64,000 bases of DNA from an uncultured Tateyamaria sp. (lineage in GTDB: Bacteria > Pseudomonadota > Alphaproteobacteria > Rhodobacterales > Rhodobacteraceae), in NCBI RefSeq assembly GCF_947504105.1, contig NZ_CANNGP010000001.1, positions 244,003-308,002 on the forward strand, given 5' to 3'. Positions within the stretch are counted from its first letter, which is position 1; the number at the start of each line of letters is the position of its first letter. The position numbers were made by a program, and so were the translations under genes. Under the pieces are notes generated by a model. That model ran no database searches. It had not been told where the DNA came from and saw only the letters and a list, made by a program, of their open reading frames with translations. Positions 53,765 through 62,993 of the stretch are shown piece by piece.

Positions 53765-53910
53765 TCGAAGAACCCCCATCCGTTCGTGGCAGTCAATTTC
53801 AGGCTTAAGCCAAAGGCGATGTGGCGCAGCGCCATGGGCCGTCCACTACCCAACCCATCCGCGAGATACAAGCAGGGCCCCTGCGTCATAAGAGTAAGAT
53901 TCGAAAAATA

Positions 53911-54363
53911 TCAAACCCACCTGCGCACTTTTTGTTCGTAGCGGGCAAACTCTGCCTTGAAAATGTGCCGCATCCGATCCTCTTCTGGGACGATGAACTG
54001 ATGCTCGATCCACCAGACAAAGATCGGCACCAGCACCAGCGAAGGCACCGCATCAAAGCGCAGGATCAGACCTGCAAGCAGAAGTGCATCGCCCAGGTAG
54101 ATGGGATTCCGGGTCCGGGCAAAAACGCCGTCGGTGATCAGCCTTTGCGGTGCCTGGTGTGGGATCACGGTGGTCTTGTGGCGCCAGAATGCGCGCAATG
54201 CCGCTGCCATCAAAAGCAGCCCGGCACCAATCATCAACCCCGCCATCATATGGGTGACAGGGTGATCAACACTCAGCCCAAGCGGCAGAAAGCGGCCCTG
54301 GCACCACGCCAGGAAGACGCAGAACGCAAGCCAGACAGGCGGGATGTGCAAAAGATTGATCAT
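53911..54363 (-). CDS. Isoprenylcysteine carboxyl methyltransferase-like membrane protein
   Basis: LITDGVFARTRNPIYLGDALLLAGLIL signature; start chosen at MINLLHIPP (54363), ORF otherwise extends antisense to the SDR. Confidence 0.85.
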   Translation of the reverse strand: MINLLHIPPVWLAFCVFLAWCQGRFLPLGLSVDHPVTHMMAGLMIGAGLLLMAAALRAFWRHKTTVIPHQAPQRLITDGVFARTRNPIYLGDALLLAGLILRFDAVPSLVLVPIFVWWIEHQFIVPEEDRMRHIFKAEFARYEQKVRRWV

Positions 54364-54532
54364 GGCGAACACAAATATTGATTTTATGCACCTGACGAGA
54401 AAGGGGGCTACCCTGTCAACGCTTTGCAGGGATAGCGTGACCAATGGCGCAGTTCCACGGTGAATTGTGATTGATCCTGCGGCGCGGACAGCCCACTCTT
54501 GCCCTACCGCTGGGCATCGAAGGAACAACATC

Positions 54533-55300
54533 ATGACATCTGAAACGTCCCTAAGTGAAAAACACGCCCTTGTGACCGGCGGGGGCACCGGTATTGGCCT
54601 CGCCATCGCACGCGCCCTCGCCCAGCGCGGCGCACAGGTCACCATCACAGGGCGACGGCAAGAGGTTCTGGACGAAGTCGCCGATGATGGTCTCTGGGGG
54701 GCTGCCATGGACGTACGGGATGAAAGCTCGGTTGAAACCGTGATCGCAGAGGCCATCGCCGCGCGTGGCCCCATCCAGATCTGCGTGCCGAATGCTGGGG
54801 TCGCCGAAGGGCGCGCCTTGCACAAAACCAAATTGGACTTCTGGCGCAACATGATGGCCACGAATCTTGATGGCGCCTTCCTGACCATCCGGGCGTGCTT
54901 GCCCGGCATGCGACAAACCGATTGGGGCCGGGTGATCGCCGTCTCATCCATTGCAGGCTTGCGCGGCTTGCCGGGAGGAGCGGCTTACGCCGCATCCAAG
55001 CATGGGCTGATCGGATTGATCCGCAGCCTGAGCGAGGATTACATGGGGCAACCCTATACTTTCAACGCGCTTTGTCCGGGCTATGTGGACACGCCGATCG
55101 TCGACCGCAATGAGGTCGCTATTGCCGAGCGCACGGGAATGACCACGAAAGAAGCGCGCCAAGTGATGGTTGATGCCAATCGTCACAAACGGCTTCTTGA
55201 TGCAGACGAAGTGGCCGCAGCAGCCCTGTGGCTCGTCGGCCCCGGATCACAAAGCATAAACGGTCAATGCATCCAGATCTCAGGAGGGCAGACCGTGTAG
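54533..55300 (+). CDS. SDR-family oxidoreductase
   Basis: ALVTGGGTGIGLAIARALAQRG; YAASKHGLIGLIRSLSEDY; NGQCIQISGGQTV. Confidence 0.93.
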   Translation: MTSETSLSEKHALVTGGGTGIGLAIARALAQRGAQVTITGRRQEVLDEVADDGLWGAAMDVRDESSVETVIAEAIAARGPIQICVPNAGVAEGRALHKTKLDFWRNMMATNLDGAFLTIRACLPGMRQTDWGRVIAVSSIAGLRGLPGGAAYAASKHGLIGLIRSLSEDYMGQPYTFNALCPGYVDTPIVDRNEVAIAERTGMTTKEARQVMVDANRHKRLLDADEVAAAALWLVGPGSQSINGQCIQISGGQTV

Positions 55301-55344
55301 GTCGGATTCTGATCCGCCAATGGCGGAGCATACCTCCGCCTTAC
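55297..55344. repeat. BIME-like pair of inverted REP elements between SDR and RAYT genes
   Basis: GTAGGTCGGATTCTGATCCGCCAATGGCGGAGCATACCTCCGCCTTAC: GTAG + imperfect palindrome, then palindrome (7-bp stem GGCGGAG/CTCCGCC) + TTAC (GTAA on minus). Confidence 0.75.
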
Positions 55345-55913
55345 ATGGCCAAGGGTCCGGCATGGTACGGCGCACGTGCCGTGCGCCCAACCAACGGCAA
55401 AGGGTGGTGCGCTCGACCAACTGACCCGCCCGAAACCAATCTGCCCTGCGCTATTGCCCTGTGGATCGACGAATGCGGCCACTCTTCTGGCCGGTTCACC
55501 AACCCCGCCTGCACAGGTGCTGCAAAAATCATGTGCCGATGGGCCTCCAGATCATCCGCATCCCGGATGACATGTTCCCAGAACCGACGCTGCCAAAGTC
55601 CCTTTTCTCCGGGGCGCAGACGCAACGCCCCAGTATCCGTCGGCGCATCCACAGAACGGGAAAATAGGCTTTTCAGCATCCGCCAGCGCGTCGAGAAATC
55701 GGTATCCCCCTCGGGCAAGCGCCACAGGGTATGGATCACATCCCCCAACACGACAATCTCTTCAATGGAAAAGGGGTACCTGTCGCGGGTCTTGCGCATG
55801 GCCGCACGTAACGGATCAATCTCGCGCAGGAACAGGTCAGTGCCACGGCGCGCGGCGCGGGCAGTAAAGAAGTAAGTGGAAACGGGGCAATCAGAGCGGA
55901 CATAGCGAGGCAT
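55341..55913 (-). CDS. REP-associated tyrosine transposase (RAYT, TnpA_REP/Y1-like)
   Basis: MPRYVRSDCPVSTYFFTARAARRG; VVLGDVIHTLWRLPEGDTDFSTRWRMLKSLFSR; WQRRFWEHVIRDADDLEAHRHMIFAAPVQAGLVNRPEEWPHSSIHR. Confidence 0.93.
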   Translation of the reverse strand: MPRYVRSDCPVSTYFFTARAARRGTDLFLREIDPLRAAMRKTRDRYPFSIEEIVVLGDVIHTLWRLPEGDTDFSTRWRMLKSLFSRSVDAPTDTGALRLRPGEKGLWQRRFWEHVIRDADDLEAHRHMIFAAPVQAGLVNRPEEWPHSSIHRAIAQGRLVSGGSVGRAHHPLPLVGRTARAPYHAGPLAM

Positions 55914-55948
55914 GGCACCACCCTGCCCGCTGTTTGGTTAACGCGCGT

Positions 55949-56728
55949 TTAAGCCGAGCGCAAAACCGGCCGTGCCCGGCCACCATCGGCCCAATCCCGG
56001 CAAGCTTCACCAAGGGCTTCGAACAGCGGGCGCGAAACGGGGTCGCATTTGGCATTCCATTCCGGGTGCCACTGCACCGACAGGGTGAACCCGGGCGCCC
56101 CGTCAATGTAAATAGCCTCTGCCGTGCCATCAGGCGCATGCCCGTCCACCACGACGCGCGGACCAGCGGTTTTGATCCCCTGACCATGCAGCGTGTTCGT
56201 CGGCACGGACTGACGGCCCATCAGGCGGTGAAACACACCCCCTTCGGAAAAGGTCACATCGTGGCGCAACGCAAACTTCTCTTCCAAGGTGCCATCGGGC
56301 GGCATACGGTGGTTGTCCCGTCCGGGCAGATCACGGATCTCGGGATACAGCGATCCCCCCATAGCCACGTTCACTTCCTGGAAACCCCGGCATATGCCAA
56401 GAAAGGGCTGACCGCGCTCTACACAGGCGCGGATCAAGGGCAAGGTCACACCGTCCCGGTTGCGGTCAAAGGCACCATGCGCGTCGGTCGGCTCTTCGCC
56501 ATACTCTTCCGGATGCACGTTGGCGCGCCCGCCGGTAAAGACAAAGCCCGCGCAATGCTCCAGCAGGTCCGAGATCCGTACCTTCTCGGGCTCTGCAGGG
56601 ATCAGCATGGGCAAACCCTCGGCCACATCCGCTACGGCCGATACGTTGATCAGGCCCGCGGCCTGCACCTCGTATTCATCATTGATCACGTGGTGGTTCG
56701 AAATGATGCCGATGATGGGCCGCGCCAT
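55949..56728 (-). CDS. Gamma-glutamyl-gamma-aminobutyrate hydrolase family (peptidase C26)
   Basis: CVERGQPFLGICRGFQEVNVAMGGSLYPEI; SVQWHPEWN; start chosen at MARPIIGI (56728). Confidence 0.93.
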   Translation of the reverse strand: MARPIIGIISNHHVINDEYEVQAAGLINVSAVADVAEGLPMLIPAEPEKVRISDLLEHCAGFVFTGGRANVHPEEYGEEPTDAHGAFDRNRDGVTLPLIRACVERGQPFLGICRGFQEVNVAMGGSLYPEIRDLPGRDNHRMPPDGTLEEKFALRHDVTFSEGGVFHRLMGRQSVPTNTLHGQGIKTAGPRVVVDGHAPDGTAEAIYIDGAPGFTLSVQWHPEWNAKCDPVSRPLFEALGEACRDWADGGRARPVLRSA

Positions 56729-56840
56729 AGAGTCCTCTGCACTGGTTGCGTTTGACCCGGTATACGCCGCACACCCGCCTCCTGAACAGAGAGACGGACG
56801 CGCAATGGCATGTGCAAAAAGCCGCAGATGCGGCCGCCGC

Positions 56841-57266
56841 TTAAATTTCAGCCGCCAATGACGCCGCTTCGATACCCGCAACGGCAGCAATGGCATCGTT
56901 GTCGGACGTGTCACCGGTCACGCCAACAGCCCCGATCACGGCGCCCTTCTTGTCGCGCACCAGAACGCCACCGGGCACGGGCACAACCTGCCCGCCAAAA
57001 ACCCCGTTCACCGACGCAATGAAATACGCCTGCTGTTCCGCCCGCGCCATCTGCGCGGTCCCTGCCATACCCAGCATCACTGCGCCATAGGCCTTGCCCT
57101 GTGCGATGGCAAAACGGCCCGGCGCGGCCCCGTCCTCTCGTTCAAAAGCCTGCACATGCCCGCCAGCATCCAGCACCACAACGGACAGGGGCTTCAGCTC
57201 CATCTCCCGCCCCGTCTCGAGTGCTTTACGAATAATGGTCCGCGCCTTGCGCAACGAAATCGACAT
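56841..57266 (-). CDS. GlcG/HbpS-family heme-binding-like protein
   Basis: LSVVVLDAGGHVQAFEREDGAAPGRFAIAQGKAYGAV; VPVPGGVLVRDKKGAVIGAVGVTGDTSDNDAIAAVAGIEAA. Confidence 0.9.
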   Translation of the reverse strand: MSISLRKARTIIRKALETGREMELKPLSVVVLDAGGHVQAFEREDGAAPGRFAIAQGKAYGAVMLGMAGTAQMARAEQQAYFIASVNGVFGGQVVPVPGGVLVRDKKGAVIGAVGVTGDTSDNDAIAAVAGIEAASLAAEI

Positions 57267-57331
57267 GTCTTGTCTCCTGATCAGGGCTATCGCCCCAGTT
57301 TCTTCTGACTGAAAATACGACGGGGAGCACG

Positions 57332-57350
57332 AGGGGCAGCGCCCCTCGGT
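57332..57350. repeat. Perfect 8-bp hairpin between glcB and GlcG-like gene
   Basis: CGAGGGGC-AGC-GCCCCTCG, in the 105-bp intercistronic gap. Confidence 0.7.
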
Positions 57351-57371
57351 CCCGCCATTTCAAAACGCGGC

Positions 57372-59513
57372 TCAGACCGCCTTGAACTCCAACCGACGTG
57401 CATGCAGCACCGGCTCGGTATAGCCGGACGGCTGCACCCGGCCCTTTAACACCAGATCGCACGCGGCCTGAAAGGCCACGCCGCCAAAGCCCGGGGCCAT
57501 CGGCAAATACTCGGGATCATTCGCATTCTGACCATCCACAACCTCTGCCATCTTCCGCAAGGCCGCCATCACCTGTTCCTCACTCACCACACCATGATGC
57601 AGCCAGTTCGACATGGCCTGCGCACTGATACGACAGGTCGCACGGTCCTCCATCAGGCCCACATCATTGATGTCCGGCACCTTGGAACAGCCCACGCCCT
57701 GATCCACCCAACGCACGACATAGCCAAGGATGCCTTGCGCGTTGTTCTCCATCTCGCGGGCAATTTCTTCGGAAGAGAAATTGCGCCCCACGGCGACCGG
57801 AATGGTCAACAGGTCCTCAAGCGTTCCACGCGGACCACCTGCTTTCAATTCATCCTGCCGCGCCATCACGTCGACCTTGTGGTAATGCGTGGCATGCAAC
57901 GTGGCAGCGGTCGGAGATGGCACCCAGGCACAAGTGGCACCGGATTGCGGATGCCCGATCTTGGTCTCCAGCATCTCGGCCATCCGATCCGGCATGGCCC
58001 ACATGCCCTTGCCGATCTGCGCCTTTCCTTTCAGGCCACAGGCCAGACCAATATCCACATTGCGATCCTCATAGGACGCAATCCACGCGGCCCCCTTCAT
58101 CTCGCCCTTCGGGATCATCGGTCCGGCTTCCATCGAGGTATGAATCTCGTCACCAGTCCGATCCAGGAAGCCGGTGTTGATAAAGGCCACACGCGACTTC
58201 GCGGCCCGGATACACTCCTTGAGATTGGCCGAGGTGCGCCGCTCCTCATCCATGATGCCCAGCTTCACGGTATTCGCAGGCAGGCCCAGCACCTTCTCGA
58301 CGCGGCTGAAAATTTCGTCAGCGAATGCCACCTCGACCGGCCCATGCATCTTGGGCTTTACAACGTATACCGACCCACAAACCGAATTGCGCAGCCCTTC
58401 GGTCTTCTGCAGATCGTGCATGGCAATCAGCGTGGTGATCATGGCATCCATCAGCCCCTCACCGACCTCGTTTCCATCGCGGTCGTGAATGGCCGGGTTG
58501 GTCATCAGGTGGCCCACATTGCGGATCAGCATCAGGCTGCGGCCCTTCAAGCTCACAGCCGAGCCGTCAGGTGCGGTATAGGACCGGTCACCTGCCATCC
58601 GGCGTGTGACAACCTTGCCCCCCTTCTCAAAGCTCTCTTCCAGATCGCCTTTCATCAGACCCAGCCAGTTGCCATAGGCCAGAACCTTGTCCTCGGCGTC
58701 GACCGCGGCCACGCTGTCTTCACAATCCATTATAGTGGACAGGGCGGATTCAAGGTTCACGGCAGCGATGCCCGCAGGATCAGTCGCACCGATCACATCA
58801 TTGCGGTCGATCACGATCTCGATGGCCAGATGGTTGTTGCGAAAAAGGTAAGTCTGCGCCTCCTCGTCCCCGCCATACCCCAGATACTGCGCCGGGTCGG
58901 ACAAGGACACCGCCCCCAGATCCAGCTCATCCCCCGACAGACCCAGGGAGGTGACATCGGACCATGTGCCGCCCGTCAAAGGAACCGCTTCATCCAGAAA
59001 TCTCTTGGCCCATGCAATCACGCGCGCACCCCGGGCGGGATCATAGCCTTTCCCACCGGGCAGATCGCTCAAAGCATCCGTGCCGTAAAGCGCGTCATAC
59101 AGGTTGCCCCACCGCGCATTCGCCGCGTTCAGGGCAAAGCGCGCATTCATGATAGGCACCACCAGCTGCGCACCGGGCGTGCTGGCAATCTCGGGGTCGA
59201 CATTCTGGGTCTCAATTTCAAAATCAGGGCCCTCCGGGACGAGGTAGCCGATCTCTTCCAGAAACGCGCGATAGACCGCCGGATCATGATCCCCGCTGCG
59301 ATGTGCCACGTGCCATTCATCGATCTGGGCTTGAACACCTTCGCGCTTGGCCAAAAGATCGCGGTTCTTCGGTCCCAGATCATACACCAGCGCAGAAAAA
59401 CCGGCCCAGAAATCAGCCGAAGCGACGCCCGTGCCGGGCAATGCATGGGTTTCAATGAAATGTGCGAGGCTGTCCGCCACCTTCAAATCGCTGCGATCCA
59501 CATAAGCAGTCAT
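57372..59513 (-). CDS. glcB: Malate synthase G
   Basis: 713 aa; [69 protein letters not shown]. Confidence 0.98.
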   Translation of the reverse strand: MTAYVDRSDLKVADSLAHFIETHALPGTGVASADFWAGFSALVYDLGPKNRDLLAKREGVQAQIDEWHVAHRSGDHDPAVYRAFLEEIGYLVPEGPDFEIETQNVDPEIASTPGAQLVVPIMNARFALNAANARWGNLYDALYGTDALSDLPGGKGYDPARGARVIAWAKRFLDEAVPLTGGTWSDVTSLGLSGDELDLGAVSLSDPAQYLGYGGDEEAQTYLFRNNHLAIEIVIDRNDVIGATDPAGIAAVNLESALSTIMDCEDSVAAVDAEDKVLAYGNWLGLMKGDLEESFEKGGKVVTRRMAGDRSYTAPDGSAVSLKGRSLMLIRNVGHLMTNPAIHDRDGNEVGEGLMDAMITTLIAMHDLQKTEGLRNSVCGSVYVVKPKMHGPVEVAFADEIFSRVEKVLGLPANTVKLGIMDEERRTSANLKECIRAAKSRVAFINTGFLDRTGDEIHTSMEAGPMIPKGEMKGAAWIASYEDRNVDIGLACGLKGKAQIGKGMWAMPDRMAEMLETKIGHPQSGATCAWVPSPTAATLHATHYHKVDVMARQDELKAGGPRGTLEDLLTIPVAVGRNFSSEEIAREMENNAQGILGYVVRWVDQGVGCSKVPDINDVGLMEDRATCRISAQAMSNWLHHGVVSEEQVMAALRKMAEVVDGQNANDPEYLPMAPGFGGVAFQAACDLVLKGRVQPSGYTEPVLHARRLEFKAV

Positions 59514-59583
59514 AGGATGCCCTCCTGGCCTTGGATTACGACTCGTCGCAAGGCTTAGAGAAAAAGTTTCCTATCGTAAACAT

Positions 59584-59608
59584 CATTGGTCAAAAAAATT
59601 TACCAATG
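59584..59608. promoter_or_regulatory. Perfect inverted repeat upstream of glcB (candidate operator)
   Basis: CATTGGT-CAAAAAAATTT-ACCAATG, 70 bp upstream of the glcB start. Confidence 0.45.
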
Positions 59609-59615
59609 CTTTGCG

Positions 59616-60599
59616 CTAAGTCAAAAGCGCGGCTTCATAGGATCTCAGGCACAGGCGCGCAGTGCGCGGCAAGACCTGCGATGCATCTCCTGCCAGTTCG
59701 GGAAATAGGGCGAACAATTCGTCCCGCGCGGCACGGTCCAGCCCATGCAAACCCATGATTTCCGGCAGAAAGCTTTCGGTCCGCGCCCCGTTGGCCCAGA
59801 TCACCTCATGGGTGTCGAACATCAGGTGATGATATGTAACGGCAGCGCACGGTGTAACCCGGCCGCGCCGCCCATCACACAGATGCTTGGCCGCAACAAA
59901 GGCGCTGTCGACGCCAAACATCAGCTCAATATCCGCGCCCTCTACCAACATGCGATGCTGCGGAGACACGAACAGGGGCTGCTCCAGCCCCAGAAACCCG
60001 GCACTCAACCGGACGGGCGCGAAGTCACCTACACCCGCAACCGTGCGTGCACCAACCCAACGTACCGGCTGCGGACCGGCATCCTCTGTCTGAACCAGAT
60101 CCCCTACACGCAAGGTCTCCACCGCGCGCGAGCCATCAGGGGTCAGGATCATGGCACCGGATGCCAGGCAGGATACGAAATTCGCATACTGGTTCGGCTG
60201 CTGGTGCGATGTCCGCTCAGTGTTGAACGTGTATGCCGTGCCCGGCACCAATTCGACCGTGCTGGCGATGCCATCGACCGCCCCCTGCTGAAATCCATCG
60301 CCGCCAAAGTGAAATGAAGTGACCTGATGACCCGTTGCAGTATTGATCAGGTCATAGGCCGTGTTGATGGTCGTGCCGACGGCATAGTTGGTGCCATCAA
60401 GATCGACAGCTTCACCCAGACTTTGAGTTGCATCGACCTCATCAAACACCGCGTCATCATCATCGATGAAAACGCGGGTACCTGTCGCCCCAGGGCGCAG
60501 CTGCAACGTGAATGTCGGCGACCCCGCCGCCTGCGCCCCCTGCTCGGCCGGTGGTGTGTTCACAAAATCGCTGGGGCTGTAGATAAAGATGTAAGGCAT
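59616..60599 (-). CDS. Hint-domain-containing protein
   Basis: SCLASGAMILTPDGSRAVETLRVGDLVQTEDAGPQPVRWVGARTV...PLFVSPQHRMLVEG...TYHHLMFDTHEVIWANGARTESFLP. Confidence 0.88.
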   Translation of the reverse strand: MPYIFIYSPSDFVNTPPAEQGAQAAGSPTFTLQLRPGATGTRVFIDDDDAVFDEVDATQSLGEAVDLDGTNYAVGTTINTAYDLINTATGHQVTSFHFGGDGFQQGAVDGIASTVELVPGTAYTFNTERTSHQQPNQYANFVSCLASGAMILTPDGSRAVETLRVGDLVQTEDAGPQPVRWVGARTVAGVGDFAPVRLSAGFLGLEQPLFVSPQHRMLVEGADIELMFGVDSAFVAAKHLCDGRRGRVTPCAAVTYHHLMFDTHEVIWANGARTESFLPEIMGLHGLDRAARDELFALFPELAGDASQVLPRTARLCLRSYEAALLT

Positions 60600-60803
60600 G
60601 ACACCACACGGCTAGGTTGCGATGTGTATATGCTGAGCCAATGCGCTCACAATGTGGCAAGCGTGGTTCATCCTTGGGTCAAATACCTACCTTCGCAATC
60701 TACCGATCCCCGTCGAGATCTGAAACCAAGCGTGAACTCTCACAGACGCCGCCGGCTGCCGATCAAACCCGTTGGGAGCGGCGGGACCACTCCAACCGAT
60801 CTG

Positions 60804-61265
60804 TCACGCAAGGACATCAAAGCGTTTGCAAATCAGACCATCGGGCGTTCTGTAGGTTCGAAAGCCTATTGCTTCGTAATACGCCAGCGCTTCGGCATTC
60901 GTGGACGCAATGCTCGCATCAATATGGGACAACCCAGCTTCGCGCGCCGCATTCCGCGTGGCTGTAAAAAGGGTGCGGCCCACACCACGCCGCGCAGCAG
61001 AGGGCCGTATATGTGTGCCAACAATACCCCACCCGGGCTCAACGCCCCATTGGTTGCCAGCCTGCGCGCGCTTTAGCGATTGAAACCCAAGTACGAAACC
61101 GCCGTCATCAGCCACTGAGCAGCGGACCTTGTCCACGTCCTCGATATAATGCGACCTCACGAATTCTTCGCTATCGGGGCTCACCCTTTTGCCAGATGCG
61201 GTCAGCTCGCGCAGAAATGCGCTCATCTGCTCGACATCTGCGATGGTTCCCTCTCTGATGATCAT
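60804..61265 (-). CDS. GNAT-family N-acetyltransferase
   Basis: WGIVGTHIRPSAARRGVGRTLFTATRNAAREAGLSHIDASIASTNAEALAYYEAIGFRTYR; start chosen at MIIREGTI. Confidence 0.92.
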   Translation of the reverse strand: MIIREGTIADVEQMSAFLRELTASGKRVSPDSEEFVRSHYIEDVDKVRCSVADDGGFVLGFQSLKRAQAGNQWGVEPGWGIVGTHIRPSAARRGVGRTLFTATRNAAREAGLSHIDASIASTNAEALAYYEAIGFRTYRTPDGLICKRFDVLA

Positions 61266-61438
61266 CGTCGATTTCTCCGTATCGCCACTTACAGAATGTG
61301 CGGAATTCATCTGCGGCCGCAAGTTATCGGGCAAAGCAAAAAATCGTCGATTGCCAACGCTTTTTGGTCAGAGCTCTGGCGTGGTGGACCATACCGTTAT
61401 GCATTTAGCGTCAGCCCTATCATCACAGACGCACGCCC

Positions 61439-61663
61439 ATGTCGCGCAACGAGCCTATCAGGCATATCAACAAGGTCTTTCAGGATGGCATGGACGAGAT
61501 TGTCGTGACGGCGCCGCTTCAGTCACCCAGATTCTTCGACGCGGGCACTCTTGATTTCATCAATACTGGCCCCGACGAAAGCTATGTTTTGGCCTATGAC
61601 CATACCAGCAGAGTGGGCGTGTTGTATGCATCTGGCCCCAGTGGCGAACCAGCAGCCGAGTAG
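61439..61663 (+). CDS. Small hypothetical protein
   Basis: 74-aa ORF MSRNEPIRHINKVFQDGMDEIVVTAPLQSPRFFDAGTLDF...; no recognised family. Confidence 0.4.
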   Translation: MSRNEPIRHINKVFQDGMDEIVVTAPLQSPRFFDAGTLDFINTGPDESYVLAYDHTSRVGVLYASGPSGEPAAE

Positions 61664-62032
61664 TTTCATCGACCGAGCGAGCGCCCGCATCATCATAACA
61701 CGCCATCGCAGGTGATTTTCCGAGATGTGCCAGTCGAATGCGACAATTTTCAAAGCCGTCCGCAGGCGCGGGTATAAGAGGGGACTAAGCAGTACAAAGT
61801 TCAAACGTGTAGGCTGGCGTTTGATAGACGTCGCGCAACGTATCTTATGTCTTGCTGTATGCCCGGGCGACACGCGACAACGGCGAGCATACTTGTCCCT
61901 GAGATGCAGCGTGACACTTTTCCGCCACGACGCATGCACCGCAACCTGCCAAGCGATACCAGAATTGCCCGCCAGAAATATGATGTTGAACGTCAGATGA
62001 CACCAGTCTCCTTTTCGTCGCACACCCGACCT

Positions 62033-62917
62033 TAGGCTCAGGACCTGTTAATTTGATTGAGGTTGTCCGTTCGATGTGATTCAAGCTCTCAAACTGTGGG
62101 GGTTATATAAGCAATCTTTACTGGCTGAGCGAAGATCAAATGGCACGGCTTCGGCCCTATTTTCCGAAGAGCCATGGCGTGCCAAGCGTCGATGATCAGC
62201 GGATATTGAGCGGCATTATCTTCATCAATCGCAATGGGTTACGTTGGTGTGATGCGCCAAAGGAGTATGGTCCATCCAAGGCGCTTTATAATCGGTGGAA
62301 GCGGTGGAACGACATGGGCGTGTTTGCCCGGATTATGGAGGACCTTGCCGCTGAAGCTCCTGGCAACAAACGATCTCAATCGACGCGACTTACCTCAAAG
62401 CTCATCGAACAGCGCCCAGCTTATCAGTTAAAAAGGAGGGCGTGGGCGTCCGATAGGTCGCGCCAAAGGGGGTATGAATACCAAGCTTCATGCTGTGACG
62501 GACACGATTGCACGACCTATCGGTTCTTCATGACCGCTGGTCAGGTCAGCGATTATACTGGGGCCAGAGCTCTTGTGAGCAGCCTGCCAGCGGCGGACTG
62601 GCTGCTCGGCCCCTCTCGGGATATTCGCTGCGCGAATACCCTGCCGGTCAATAGATCGTGGCTATGATGCGGATTGGTTCCGTGAGGCCCTGCAAGACAA
62701 GGGTTTACGTTCAGGCATGCCCAGTCGAAAATCTCGCGCCAAAGCTACCAAGTATGACAAGCGTCGCTACAAAAGACGCAATCGAACTGAGATCATGTTC
62801 GGTCACCTGAAAGATTGGCGGCGCGTCGCAACTCGCTATGACCGATGTCCAAAGGTATTTCTGTCAGCAATCGCTCTCGCCGCAATAGTCATACTCTGGC
62901 TATGAAGCCTGAGCCTA
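62033..62917 (+). mobile_element. Decayed IS5-family (IS427-like) insertion sequence
   Basis: Matching ends TAGGCTCAGG (62033-62042) and CCTGAGCCTA (62908-62917) flank a transposase pseudogene. Confidence 0.8.
62107..62905 (+). pseudogene. IS5-family transposase, multiply disrupted
   Basis: ISNLYWLSEDQMARLRPYFPKSHGVPSVDDQRILSGIIFINRNGLRWCDAPKEYGPSKALYNRWKRW ... KSRAKATKYDKRRYKRRNRTEIMFGHLKDWRRVATRYDRCPKVFLSAIALAA; ATA at the expected start, frame changes, 43-nt internal insertion. Confidence 0.88.
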
Positions 62918-62961
62918 GGGTCCGCAATAAGCCCTGAGTTGCCCAGCCTTGGTTTAGGCGT

Positions 62962-62993
62962 ATACATAAATGCACGAACTGCATTTTATGTAT
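62962..62993. terminator. Strong AT-rich hairpin at the 3' end of the phosphotransferase gene
   Basis: ATACATAAATGCA-CGAAC-TGCATTTTATGTAT, 13-bp stem with a single-nt bulge, spanning the stop codon at 62986-62988. Confidence 0.45.

Noticed and set aside
50275-53880. Identical 15-mer ATACAAGCAGGGCCC at 50275-50289 and 53866-53880
   Set aside because: A 15-nt exact match is expected a few times by chance in 64 kb; flanks do not extend the similarity.
54364-54951. N-terminal ~196 aa of the 346-aa minus-strand ORF 53911-54951
   Set aside because: Antisense to the SDR; the real methyltransferase-like protein starts at 54363 (MINLLHIPP).
57594-59558. 654-aa plus-strand ORF antisense to glcB
   Set aside because: Shadow ORF in a GC-rich gene; no recognisable motifs, His/Arg/Gln-rich composition.
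61523-62023. 166-aa minus-strand ORF in the region upstream of the IS
   Set aside because: No recognisable motif; overlaps the plus-strand 74-aa ORF and other frames equally open; not supportable.
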